Source of the DNA: Streptomyces sp. MA5143a
GTDB lineage: Bacteria; Actinomycetota; Actinomycetes; Streptomycetales; Streptomycetaceae
NCBI RefSeq assembly: GCF_900290235.1
Contig: NZ_OLMK01000067.1
Location: 1-64,000, forward strand
Direction: 5' to 3'
Length of the DNA: 64,000 bases
In this document: in pieces, positions 31,982-40,118 of the stretch
Layout of the letters: the number at the start of each line of letters is the position of its first letter
Numbering within the stretch: the first letter of the stretch is position 1
Notes under the pieces: model-generated
What the model was told of the DNA's origin: nothing
Databases searched by the model: none
Seen by the model: only the letters and a program-made list of their open reading frames with translations
Program-made: the position numbers and the translations under genes

Positions 31982-32323
31982 TCAGTCGGTGGCCGCAACC
32001 GCTTCGTCGACCGAGGTGTGAATGGGGAACACCTTGGTCAGACCGGTGATGCGGAAGATCTTCAAAATGCGCTCCTGGTTGCAGACCAGGCGCAGCGAGC
32101 CCTCGTGGGCCCGTACTCGCTTCAGGCCGCCCACCAGCACGCCGAGCCCGGTGGAGTCGAGGAAGTCGACGCCCTCCATGTCGACGACGAGGTGGAAACT
32201 CCCGTCGTTGACCAGCTCGACCAGCTGCTCACGCAGCTTGGGCGCGGTATAAACGTCGATTTCGCCACCGACCTCGACGACCGTACGATCGCCGACGGTA
32301 CGGGTCGACAGGGACAGGTCCAC
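31982..32323 (-). CDS. bldG: anti-anti-sigma factor BldG
   Basis: A 113-residue STAS-domain protein identical in length to S. coelicolor BldG. The phosphorylatable serine is Ser57 in VDFLDSTGLGVLVGGL. Unphosphorylated BldG sequesters anti-sigma factors and is required for aerial mycelium, antibiotic production and stress sigma control. The start is GTG 32323 with a strong GGAGGATCC ribosome site. The first gene of a two-gene operon with the RsbW-like protein; the helicase gene diverges from it, with 83 bases between starts. The remaining sequence matches the known protein closely by memory (SLSTRTVGDRTVVEVGGEID at the N-terminus). Confidence 0.97.
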   Translation of the reverse strand: MDLSLSTRTVGDRTVVEVGGEIDVYTAPKLREQLVELVNDGSFHLVVDMEGVDFLDSTGLGVLVGGLKRVRAHEGSLRLVCNQERILKIFRITGLTKVFPIHTSVDEAVAATD

Positions 32324-32406
32324 GGATCCTCCAGCACCTTGCTATCGAGCGTTCGCCCCTCGGGACACCTCGGCTTGAAAGCCCCCGGGACGGTTCGCCA
32401 GCCGCG

Positions 32407-34872
32407 ATGGCATTCAATCACTTACCGGCAGGCGTGCACGACGCCTTGGCTCCATTGTCCGTCACGCCGGTGACACACTCGGTGCCGATGGCCAAGAATC
32501 ACCGATCCGATCGATCCTCGACGGACACCGCACCCAGCCCCTCGCCGGGCGAGGTCCTGGACCGGCTCGCCTCGGGCCCGAGCCGGGCTTCGCGCATCAC
32601 TCATACGGAGCATGTGCCCCCACGTGCGGGTCGCCATGCCGTCTGGCCGGACCGGATCCGTGCCGAGGTCATCGCCGCCGTCCAGCGCGCCGGAATCGTG
32701 CATCCCTGGGCCCACCAGGCAAGGGTCGCCGAGCACGCCCTCGACGGCGAGTCGGTGGTCGTCGCCACCGGCACCGCCTCCGGCAAGTCCCTGGCCTACC
32801 TCGTGCCGGTCCTCTCGCGGCTGCTGGAGGGCTCCGAGGCCCCCAACGGCCGTGGGGCCACCACGCTCTATCTGGCCCCCACCAAGGCACTCGCGGCGGA
32901 CCAGTGCCGGTCGGTGAAGGAACTTTCACATCCTCTGGGCAATGCCGTACGCCCGGCCGTGTACGACGGCGACACCCCCGTCGAGGAACGCGAGTGGATC
33001 CGCCAGTACGCCAACTACGTCCTCACCAACCCCGACATGCTCCATCTGGGCATCCTTCCCTCCCACCCCCGCTGGTCCTCCTTCCTGCGCGCCCTCAAGT
33101 ACGTCGTGATCGACGAGTGCCACACCTACCGCGGTGTCTTCGGCTCCCATGTGGCCCAGGTGCTGCGCCGCCTGCGCCGTCTGTGCGCCCGCTACGGCGC
33201 CGAACCCGTCTTCCTGCTGGCCTCCGCCACCGCCGCCGAGCCCTCCGTCGCCGCCGGCCGCCTCACCGGCGTCCGGGTGACCGAGGTCGCCGACGACGCC
33301 TCGCCCCGTGGTGAACTGGTGTTCGCCCTCTGGGAGCCCCCACTCACCGAGTTCCAGGGCGAGAAGGGCGCCCCCGTACGGCGTACCGCGACCGCCGAGA
33401 CGGCCGACCTGCTGACCGACCTCACCGTCCAGGGCATCCGCTCGGTGGCCTTCGTACGCTCCCGGCGTGGCGCGGAGCTGATCTCCGTGATCACTCAGGA
33501 ACGCCTCGCCGAGGTCGACCGCTCCCTGGCCCGGCGCGTGGCCGCCTACCGCGGCGGCTACCTCCCCGAGGAGCGCCGCGCCCTGGAACGCGCCCTCCAC
33601 TCCGGCGAGCTCCTCGGCCTCGCCGCCACCACCGCCCTCGAACTCGGCGTCGACATCTCCGGCCTCGACGCCGTCCTCATCGCCGGCTACCCGGGCACCC
33701 GCGCCTCCCTGTGGCAGCAGGCGGGCCGCGCCGGACGCTCCGGCCAGGGCGCCCTCGCCGTCCTCGTGGCCCGCGACGACCCGCTGGACACGTTCCTGGT
33801 CCACCATCCCGAGGCCCTGTTCGACCAACCGGTGGAGTCGACCGTCCTCGACCCCGACAACCCCTATGTCCTCGCCCCCCACCTCTGCGCGGCCGCCGCC
33901 GAGCTGCCACTGACCGAGGAGGACTTCGCGCTGTTCGGCCCCGCCTGCGAGGAACTGCTGCCGCAGCTGGAGGCCGCCCAGCTGCTGCGCCGCCGCACCA
34001 AGGCCTGGCACTGGACCCGCCGGGAACGGGCCGCCGACCTCGCCGACATCCGGGGCCAGGGCGGCCGCCCCGTCCAGGTCGTCGAGGCCGCCACCGGCCG
34101 CCTCCTCGGCACGGTCGACGCGGGCGCCGCCCACACCACCGTCCACGAGGGCGCCGTCCATCTGCACCAGGGCCGTACGTACCTGGTGCGCGAACTGGAC
34201 CTGGACGACTCCGTCGCCCTCGTCGAACAGGCCGAGCCTCCCTACTCGACGGTCGCCCGCGACACGACCTCCATCTCCGTCCTGGAGACGGACACCGAGA
34301 TCCCCTGGGGCGACGGCCGGCTCTGCTACGGCTCCGTCGAGGTCACCAACCAGGTCGTCTCCTTCCTGCGCCGCCGGCTCATCACCGGCGAGGTCCTCGG
34401 CGAGTCCAAGCTCGATCTCCCTCCTCGTACGCTGCGTACCCGTGCCGTCTGGTGGACGGTCACCGAGGACCAGCTCGACGCGGCCCGCATCAATCCCGAG
34501 ATCCTCGGCGGTGCCCTGCACGCCGCCGAGCACGCGTCGATCGGCATGCTGCCCCTCTTCGCCACGTGCGACCGCTGGGACATCGGCGGCGTCTCCGTGC
34601 CGCTCCACCCCGACACCCTGCTGCCGACGGTCTTCGTCTACGACGGCCACCCGGGCGGCGCGGGCTTCGCCGAACGCGCCTTCCACACGGCCGCGTCCTG
34701 GCTCGACGCCACCCGCCAGGCCATCGCCGCGTGCGAATGCGACGCCGGGTGCCCGTCCTGCATCCAGTCCCCCAAGTGCGGCAACGGCAACGACCCCTTG
34801 CACAAGCGGGGAGCGGTACGCCTCCTCACGGAACTGCTGCGGGGGGCTCCGGGCGAGGGCGGGGCGACGTAG
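32407..34872 (+). CDS. DEAD/DEAH helicase with DUF1998 (MrfA/YprA-like)
   Basis: An 821-residue superfamily 2 helicase. Motif I is VVATGTASGKSLAYLVPVL, motif II is VIDECHTYRG (DECH box), motif III LASATAAEP, and motif VI WQQAGRAGRSGQGALAVLV. The C-terminal DUF1998 domain has a four-Cys cluster, CECDAGCPSCIQSPKCGNGN. This architecture is that of Bacillus MrfA (YprA), a nucleotide-excision-independent repair helicase for mitomycin adducts. If translation begins at the first ATG, codon 6 is TTA, so expression would need the bldA tRNA. No good ribosome site precedes it, and ATG 32488 is a possible alternative start without TTA. It is divergent from bldG. Confidence 0.92.
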   Translation: MAFNHLPAGVHDALAPLSVTPVTHSVPMAKNHRSDRSSTDTAPSPSPGEVLDRLASGPSRASRITHTEHVPPRAGRHAVWPDRIRAEVIAAVQRAGIVHPWAHQARVAEHALDGESVVVATGTASGKSLAYLVPVLSRLLEGSEAPNGRGATTLYLAPTKALAADQCRSVKELSHPLGNAVRPAVYDGDTPVEEREWIRQYANYVLTNPDMLHLGILPSHPRWSSFLRALKYVVIDECHTYRGVFGSHVAQVLRRLRRLCARYGAEPVFLLASATAAEPSVAAGRLTGVRVTEVADDASPRGELVFALWEPPLTEFQGEKGAPVRRTATAETADLLTDLTVQGIRSVAFVRSRRGAELISVITQERLAEVDRSLARRVAAYRGGYLPEERRALERALHSGELLGLAATTALELGVDISGLDAVLIAGYPGTRASLWQQAGRAGRSGQGALAVLVARDDPLDTFLVHHPEALFDQPVESTVLDPDNPYVLAPHLCAAAAELPLTEEDFALFGPACEELLPQLEAAQLLRRRTKAWHWTRRERAADLADIRGQGGRPVQVVEAATGRLLGTVDAGAAHTTVHEGAVHLHQGRTYLVRELDLDDSVALVEQAEPPYSTVARDTTSISVLETDTEIPWGDGRLCYGSVEVTNQVVSFLRRRLITGEVLGESKLDLPPRTLRTRAVWWTVTEDQLDAARINPEILGGALHAAEHASIGMLPLFATCDRWDIGGVSVPLHPDTLLPTVFVYDGHPGGAGFAERAFHTAASWLDATRQAIAACECDAGCPSCIQSPKCGNGNDPLHKRGAVRLLTELLRGAPGEGGAT

Positions 34873-34967
34873 GAGGGCTGAGGCGACATAGGGGCTAAGT
34901 GGCGTAGGGCGGCGTCGCCGCTGTGGTCCGCGCTTCCCCGCGCCCTCGGCGGCCTCTGGACGGGCCC

Positions 34968-35327
34968 CTAGCCGGGGGCCGACATCGGCGGCCCCGCTCT
35001 CGCCCTGGCCTCGGCGGTCAGCAGGCCGGTGCCCGCCGCCGCCGTGACGTCCGCGATCTCCCCCTCCACCTCGCAGCTCACGATGCGGCTCCCTTGCGCC
35101 CGTGCCACCCTCTCGGCCGTCGCGCAAGCGCCCTCACCGCCCTTCATCCAGTGGTCGGCGGCGGCCAGTGCCGCGAGATCGGCCGCGCCGGCCGCACGGT
35201 GCCGGATCACCACCGCCTGCCCCATCGCGAGCACAGCGCCGAAGACGGCACACAGCACGACCAGCACACCGACGACCCAGACGGTCGCGGAACCCCGGTC
35301 CGAGCGGACGTTCGGCGGCATTCTCAC
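34968..35327 (-). CDS. TadE-like membrane protein, Rv3654c family
   Basis: A 119-residue protein with one N-terminal hydrophobic helix after RGSATVWVVGVLVVLCAVFG. The sequence after it (AVVIRHRAAGAADLAALAAADHW) is the signature of the Rv3654c/TadE-like helicase-secretion neighbourhood family found at the end of actinobacterial tad loci. It probably acts as a pseudopilin of the Flp/Tad pilus. The start is a GTG that overlaps the stop of the upstream TadE gene (GTGA). An ATG two codons in is an alternative. It is the last gene of the operon, convergent with the helicase gene about 95 bases away. Confidence 0.88.
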   Translation of the reverse strand: MRMPPNVRSDRGSATVWVVGVLVVLCAVFGAVLAMGQAVVIRHRAAGAADLAALAAADHWMKGGEGACATAERVARAQGSRIVSCEVEGEIADVTAAAGTGLLTAEARARAGPPMSAPG

Positions 35328-35713
35328 CCGCTCTCCACCCCCACCGTCTCCTCCGCCAGGGCCACGGCCGTGTGGCTCAGGTCAAGGCCCAGGCCGCCAG
35401 GGCCCGGGGAGCGGGCCGAGACGACGACGCGTACGTAATCGCCGTCCCGGCCGACGCTGACCCGCGCCCCGTCGGGCGCCACGCGCCGTGCCACGGCCGC
35501 GACCGCGCCCGGCGGGTCCTGGCGGGCGGCGGCACGGGCCCCGACCCGCGCCGCGTCCAAGCACTGGATCTGGGCGCAGGCCGCGAGCAGGGCCCACACG
35601 AGGGCCATCGCGAACAGCACCAGCACGGGCAGGGCCATGGCCGCCTCGGCCGTCACGAACCCCTGGTCGCCGCCCAGGGCCCTGCCGCGCCGCCGTGGCT
35701 CACTCCCCGCCAC
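35324..35713 (-). CDS. tadE: TadE-family pseudopilin
   Basis: A 129-residue protein with the TadE pattern: short basic N-terminus, then QGFVTAEAAMALPVLVLFAM, in which Glu at the +5-like position begins the membrane helix, and a soluble C-terminal domain. TadE proteins are prepilin-like and are processed by a prepilin peptidase; none is encoded in this window. It begins with GTG inside the last 14 bases of the DUF4244 gene upstream and overlaps the following gene by 4 bases, so the tad genes are tightly coupled. Confidence 0.88.
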   Translation of the reverse strand: MAGSEPRRRGRALGGDQGFVTAEAAMALPVLVLFAMALVWALLAACAQIQCLDAARVGARAAARQDPPGAVAAVARRVAPDGARVSVGRDGDYVRVVVSARSPGPGGLGLDLSHTAVALAEETVGVESG

Positions 35714-35924
35714 TGAGGGCCCGCCCGACGATCTCCTGCAGCTCCGCCTGGACCTGTCCGCTGGTCACCACCTTGTAGAGCACGGCGGCGAAGGCCACCG
35801 CCGCGATGATTCCGACGGCGTACTCGGACGTCACCATTCCGGCGTCCCTCCGTGCCGCTCGCACCCGAAGCATCAGGGCGCCCACCAGCCGGCCCCGCAC
35901 CGCGTCCCGCACTGCCTTGTACAT
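35700..35924 (-). CDS. DUF4244 protein, probable Flp pilin
   Basis: A 74-residue protein starting at ATG 35924 (MYKAVRDAVRGRLVGALML). After a basic leader, RRDAGMVTSEYAVGIIAAVAF contains the G-M-x-T-S-E-Y motif of Flp/TadE prepilins, cleaved after Gly so that the mature pilin begins with Met-Val-Thr-Ser-Glu-Tyr and one hydrophobic helix. That fits the major subunit of the Tad pilus. An upstream in-frame ATG at 36026 would add 34 residues rich in Thr and Asn without any pilin signal. A 17-base tandem repeat lies just upstream. Confidence 0.85.
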   Translation of the reverse strand: MYKAVRDAVRGRLVGALMLRVRAARRDAGMVTSEYAVGIIAAVAFAAVLYKVVTSGQVQAELQEIVGRALSGGE

Positions 35925-35945
35925 CTCAACCCCCGTGAGGTTCTG

Positions 35946-35979
35946 TTCCGTTGCTCGTTCGGTTCCGTTGCTCGTTCGG
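35946..35979. repeat. 17-bp perfect tandem repeat in the pilin leader
   Basis: TTCCGTTGCTCGTTCGG occurs twice back to back (35946-35962 and 35963-35979), and a weaker third TTCGTCGTAACTCGTTCG follows. It lies 22-55 bases before the start of the pilin gene (minus strand), a position suitable for a regulator with repeated half-sites or for the untranslated leader. Confidence 0.85.
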
Positions 35980-36082
35980 TTCGTCGTAACTCGTTCGTGG
36001 ACCACTGGTCGTTGATCGCCGGTCATCGTTCGCCGGTCGATCGCTCGCCGATGTCACCGCCCCACTCATCTCCTCCCAGCCC

Positions 36083-36877
36083 TCACCCCCCACCCCCTCC
36101 CTCCAACAACCCGTCCGCCAGGCCGATCACCACCGGCAGCACTCCCACCGCGATGAACGCGGGCAGGAAGCACAGGCCGACCGGGGCGGTGACCATCACG
36201 GCGGCTCGGCGGGCCCGTTCCGTCGCGGCGCGGCCCCAGTCGGCGCGGGCCTCCGCGGCGAGTCGGGCGACCGGGGCGGCGGCCGGTACGCCGGTCTGGT
36301 CGGCCCGCTCCAGGAGTCGGGCCAGCGGACCGGCCCCAGGGAGCGCGGCCAACGCGCGCCACGCGTCCGCCGGTTCGCCCCCGAGGCGGGCCTCCGCAGC
36401 CCCTCTGGCCAGTCGCTCCCCCACCGGCCCGCCCAGGGCCTCACCAACGGCCTGGGCAGCCACCACGGGGCTCGCCCCGGCCGCGATGCAGGCGGCCAGC
36501 AGATCGGCGGCGAGGGGCAGTTGCCGGGCGGCCTCCGCCGCGTCGAACGCCTCCGCCGACGGGCCGTCCGCCTTCCGGGTCCGCCGTAGCCACTGCCAGA
36601 CCCCCGCACCGGCAGCGAGCCCCAGCGCGAGCCCCGGAAGGCCGCCGATCAGCACCCACCCGGCGCACACCCCGCCGGCTACGGGCAGCCAGCGCCGTAC
36701 CGCGCCCCGCAGGGCGAGGGGCCGTCGGGGCGGAGCGGCGGCCACGGCCAGGACCGCGTCCAGCCGGACGAACAGGCGCCGTCGGCGCCGGGCGGCGACC
36801 AGCCACCGGGCCGGCCACCACAGACCCACGAGGACGCCCAGGGCGACCCCCAGCCTGTGGACGACTTCCTCGTTCAT
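36083..36877 (-). CDS. Tad pilus inner-membrane platform protein TadC-like
   Basis: A 264-residue protein of the type II secretion F (GspF/TadC) family starting at ATG 36877 (MNEEVVHRLGVALGVLVGL). Three to four membrane segments, two at the N-terminus and two at the C-terminus (APVGLCFLPAFIAVGVLPVV), flank a cytoplasmic helical T2SSF domain (LPLAADLLAACIAAGASPVV). It forms the inner-membrane platform for the TadA motor with its partner TadB. The ATG overlaps the stop of tadB by 4 bases (ATGA). Confidence 0.9.
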   Translation of the reverse strand: MNEEVVHRLGVALGVLVGLWWPARWLVAARRRRRLFVRLDAVLAVAAAPPRRPLALRGAVRRWLPVAGGVCAGWVLIGGLPGLALGLAAGAGVWQWLRRTRKADGPSAEAFDAAEAARQLPLAADLLAACIAAGASPVVAAQAVGEALGGPVGERLARGAAEARLGGEPADAWRALAALPGAGPLARLLERADQTGVPAAAPVARLAAEARADWGRAATERARRAAVMVTAPVGLCFLPAFIAVGVLPVVIGLADGLLEGGGGG

Positions 36878-37728
36878 GCCGCCTCCGCTCCCCGTACGAT
36901 CCGCAGCGCCCACCACAGGCCCGCGCCCTCCAGCACCGCGCCGACCACCAGACAGCCCAGCCCGGCCGCGCTGTGCAGCACCACGTGCAGCGGGTCGGCG
37001 CCGAGGGCGGTGCCGAGCAGCAGGCCCAGCACCGGGAGCCCGGCGAGCATCACCGCCGTCGAGCGGGAGCCGGCCAACTGGGCGCGCAGGTCCGCCCGCT
37101 GGTCCCGCTCGGCGCGCAGGGCGCCCTCCAGGCGGTCGAGCCCGGCGGCGAGGCCCGCGCCCCGGTCGACGGCCACCCGCCAGCACGCGGCGAGCCCCAG
37201 GAGTCCGTCGGCGCCCGGTTGCCGCGCCGCGTCGGCGAGCGCGCCCGGCACGTCCCCGCCGAACCGGGCCGCCGCCAGCACCACCGCCTGCGCCTCGCCG
37301 AGCCCGCCCGAGTCCCGTGCGGCCCGCAGCAACGCCTCCCCCGGCTGCCGTCCGGCCCGCACCTCCCCGGCGAGCGCCGCGCACAGCGCGACCACGGCTT
37401 CCCCGCGCCGCTCGCGGGCCCGGCGCTCCTCCGCCGCCCGCCGCACCCGTCGCAGCAGCGGCACCCCGGCCGCCCCGGCGAGGACCGGCAGCACGGAGGC
37501 CCCCAGCACCGCGAGGAGCAGCCCCGCCACCGGCGCCCACCACTCGACCCCGAGCCGCCGCGCCCGGCCGACCACCCTCTGCCAGGGGGGCGGTCCGATC
37601 ACGCCGCCCCCGGCCAGCAGGGAGCGGGCCCGTCGAGCGACGCTGTCCCGGCCGCCGCCCACCATTAAGGCCGCCGCCCCGGCACACACCAGGGCCACGC
37701 CGGCCGACGCCTCATCGGCCCCCGTCAT
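36874..37728 (-). CDS. Tad pilus inner-membrane platform protein TadB-like, with a TTA codon
   Basis: A 284-residue T2SSF-family platform protein, the partner of TadC. Hydrophobic stretches at about residues 10-23 and 65-90, an F-domain with EAVVALCAALAGEVRAGRQP, and two C-terminal helices (LAGLPVLGLLLGTALGA). Leu21 is encoded by TTA (37668-37666 on the minus strand, in CGGCGGCCTTAATGGTG). In Streptomyces TTA is read only by the bldA-specified tRNA, so this one codon can delay translation of the pilus platform until bldA tRNA is available. The remaining codons are typical GC-rich ones. The start overlaps the end of tadA by 17 bases. Confidence 0.9.
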   Translation of the reverse strand: MTGADEASAGVALVCAGAAALMVGGGRDSVARRARSLLAGGGVIGPPPWQRVVGRARRLGVEWWAPVAGLLLAVLGASVLPVLAGAAGVPLLRRVRRAAEERRARERRGEAVVALCAALAGEVRAGRQPGEALLRAARDSGGLGEAQAVVLAAARFGGDVPGALADAARQPGADGLLGLAACWRVAVDRGAGLAAGLDRLEGALRAERDQRADLRAQLAGSRSTAVMLAGLPVLGLLLGTALGADPLHVVLHSAAGLGCLVVGAVLEGAGLWWALRIVRGAEAA

Positions 37729-38905
37729 AGGAACCGCTCCCTTCCCGTAGTTCGCCCCGGAGCAGGCCCCGCAGCCGCTCCCAGCCCCGCTCGTGCACGA
37801 ACGTCTCCGCGCCCCACCGCAGCGCGGGCACCGTCACGACCAGCCCCGACGCGTCGCGCTCCAGCACATGGACCTCGGCGATGCGGCGCCGCCCGTCCCG
37901 GTCCCGCACCAGGTGCAGGACCACCGACAGCGCGGCCGCCAGTTGGCTGTGCAGTGCTGCCCGGTCGAGCCCGGCGGCCGTCCCGAGCGCCTCCAGCCGC
38001 GCCGGTACCTGCCCGGCGGCGTTGGCGTGGAGGGTGCCGCAGCCGCCCTCGTGGCCCGTGTTCAGGGCGGCCAGCAGGCTCACCACCTCAGGGCCGCGGA
38101 CCTCGCCGACCACCAGCCGGTCGGGACGCATCCGCAGCGCCTGCCGCACCAGGTCCTGGAGCTCGACGAGGCCGACGCCCTCCTGGTTGGCCGGTCTGCC
38201 CTCCAGCCGCACCACGTGCGGATGGTCGGGCCGCAGCTCCGCCGAGTCCTCGGCGAGCACGATCCGCTCGCCCGGGTCGACCAGGCCGAGGAGCGCGCTC
38301 AGCAGGGTCGTCTTGCCGGTGCCCGTGCCGCCGCTGATGACGTACGACAGCCGGGCGCGGATCAGTGCCCGCAGCACCCGGTCGCCGCCCGGCGGCACCG
38401 TGCCCGCCGCCGCCAGTTCGTCGAGCGTGAAGGCCCGCGGCCGGACGACCCGCAGGGACAGGCAGGTGGAGCCCACCGCCACCGGTGGCAGTACCGCGTG
38501 GAGACGGGTGCCGTCGGGGAGCCGTGCGTCGACCCACGGCCGGGCGTCGTCGAGCCGGCGTCCGGCGACGGCCGCCAGGCGTTGGGCGAGCCGCCGTACG
38601 GCGGCCGCGTCCTGGAAAGAGATTCCGGTCAGTTCCAGGCCGCCCCCGCGGTCCACCCACACCCGGTCGGGTGCCGACACCAGCACGTCGGTGACCGACG
38701 GGTCGGCGAGCAGCGGCTCCAGCGGTCCGCTCCCGACCAGCTCCGACCGCAACCGCTCGGCCGCCCCGAGCACCTCGGCGTCACCGAGCACCCGGCCGCG
38801 CTCCCGCAGTGCCTGCGCCACACGGGCCGGTGTCGGCTCGGCCCCGCTCTCGACGAGCCACTGCCGCACACCGTCCAGAAGCCCGTCATCGAGCACCGCG
38901 CTCAC
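37712..38905 (-). CDS. tadA: Tad/Flp pilus assembly ATPase (TadA/CpaF family)
   Basis: A 397-residue secretion ATPase. After an N-terminal domain (SGPLEPLLADPSVTDVLV, the typical CpaF lead), Walker A is SGGTGTGKTTLLSALLG (about residues 192-208), the Asp box is IVLAEDSAELRP, Walker B region LRMRPDRLVVGEVRGPE, and the His box TGHEGGCGTLHANAAG. All catalytic parts look intact. It energises pilus assembly through TadB and TadC encoded directly downstream. The streptomycete Tad locus is short: no secretin is expected in a Gram-positive cell. Confidence 0.95.
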   Translation of the reverse strand: MSAVLDDGLLDGVRQWLVESGAEPTPARVAQALRERGRVLGDAEVLGAAERLRSELVGSGPLEPLLADPSVTDVLVSAPDRVWVDRGGGLELTGISFQDAAAVRRLAQRLAAVAGRRLDDARPWVDARLPDGTRLHAVLPPVAVGSTCLSLRVVRPRAFTLDELAAAGTVPPGGDRVLRALIRARLSYVISGGTGTGKTTLLSALLGLVDPGERIVLAEDSAELRPDHPHVVRLEGRPANQEGVGLVELQDLVRQALRMRPDRLVVGEVRGPEVVSLLAALNTGHEGGCGTLHANAAGQVPARLEALGTAAGLDRAALHSQLAAALSVVLHLVRDRDGRRRIAEVHVLERDASGLVVTVPALRWGAETFVHERGWERLRGLLRGELREGSGSYDGGR

Positions 38906-39014
38906 CCGCCCTCACCTCCGCTCCACGTCGCCCCGCGTCCGATGCGCGGGCCAGGTGCCTCCCACCGCCGTCCCGCGCACCACACCGCGCGCCCGGCGCC
39001 CGCCACTCCCTCGT

Positions 39015-40118
39015 TCACGCCGCCTCGCTCCCCACGGCCACCCGCTCCCAGAAGCCCTCGCAGAAGCGGGCCAGAGGGCCGCGGGCGATGCCTCCCGGTG
39101 GCTTCGCGGCGTCGTGGAGGTCCGGCTCGGCGGGGACCTCGCCGGCGAGTGGCAGGCCGAGGAGGCGGGCGATGTCCTGGTCGTCGAGGCCCGGCGCGTA
39201 CGGGCCCCGGACCGCCACGCGCAGGTCACGCAGGACCATGCCGAAGGCGGAGGCGACCCGGGAGGCGGCCGCGACGGCACGCAACTCTGCGGGGACCACC
39301 AGCAGGCCGACGTCGATCTGGGCGAGAGCCTCGGCGACGCCTTCGTCGATGCGGCGCGGCAGGTCGACGACGACCGCCCCGCCGCGGCGCCGTCCGGCGG
39401 CGAGGACCGCGCGCACGGCCTGGGGCGGGATGGCGACGGCGTCGCCCCGGTCCCAGCTGAGGACCCGTAGGGAGTGCAGCTCGGGAAGGGACTCCTCCAG
39501 GGCGCCGCCGCCGACCCTGCCGCGCGAGGCGGCGAACGCGGGCCAGCGCAGCCCTTCGGCGTTCTCCCCGCCGAGGAGCACGTCGAGCCCGCCGCCCAGT
39601 GGATCGGCGTCCACGAGGAGGGTGCGCCTGCCCTGCCGCGCCGAGGTCACGGCGAGCGCGCAGGCCAGGGTGGACGCCCCGGCACCGCCGCGCCCTCCGA
39701 TCACACCGACGGTGAGCGCGGGCCTTCCGACCCCTTCGGCGACGTCGGCGATGCGGTCGACGAGCCATTGCTCGCCGTCGGGCAGCATCAGCACGTGGTC
39801 GGCGCCGATCTGCACGGCACGCTGCCAGACCCCGGAGTCGTCCTGGTCCTTCCCGATGAGCACGACCCCGCGGCGGCGGACGGCCCCACGCAGGCGCCGC
39901 GCCGCGTCGTCGCCGACGAGGACGAGCGGTGCCGCCTCCCAGCGGCCCCGGCCCTGCGGCATGCCGTGGTGGACCTCCGGTCTGGCGCCGGCGGCCGCGC
40001 ACAGGCGCAGCAGGTCGTCCAGGAGGTCCACGTCCTCGGTGACGATCAACGGCCTGCCCTGCCGCCCGTCGCCGGCCGACCGCCGGTCGTCGGTGATGGC
40101 TCCCGCCATGATCTCCAT
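39015..40118 (-). CDS. ssd: Ssd / CpaE-like septum site-determining ATPase
   Basis: A 367-residue MinD/ParA-superfamily protein. A receiver-like N-terminal domain (LIVTEDVDLLDDLLRLCAAA) precedes a P-loop domain with a deviant Walker A, GVIGGRGGAGASTLACALA, in which the usual Lys is replaced, and LLVDADPLGGGLDVLLGGE as the A' motif. In mycobacteria Ssd (Rv3660c) heads the tad locus and modulates septation when overproduced; in other bacteria CpaE-like proteins place the Tad apparatus at the pole. Two ATGs (40118 and 40109) are possible starts. A 109-base gap separates it from tadA. Confidence 0.92.
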   Translation of the reverse strand: MEIMAGAITDDRRSAGDGRQGRPLIVTEDVDLLDDLLRLCAAAGARPEVHHGMPQGRGRWEAAPLVLVGDDAARRLRGAVRRRGVVLIGKDQDDSGVWQRAVQIGADHVLMLPDGEQWLVDRIADVAEGVGRPALTVGVIGGRGGAGASTLACALAVTSARQGRRTLLVDADPLGGGLDVLLGGENAEGLRWPAFAASRGRVGGGALEESLPELHSLRVLSWDRGDAVAIPPQAVRAVLAAGRRRGGAVVVDLPRRIDEGVAEALAQIDVGLLVVPAELRAVAAASRVASAFGMVLRDLRVAVRGPYAPGLDDQDIARLLGLPLAGEVPAEPDLHDAAKPPGGIARGPLARFCEGFWERVAVGSEAA

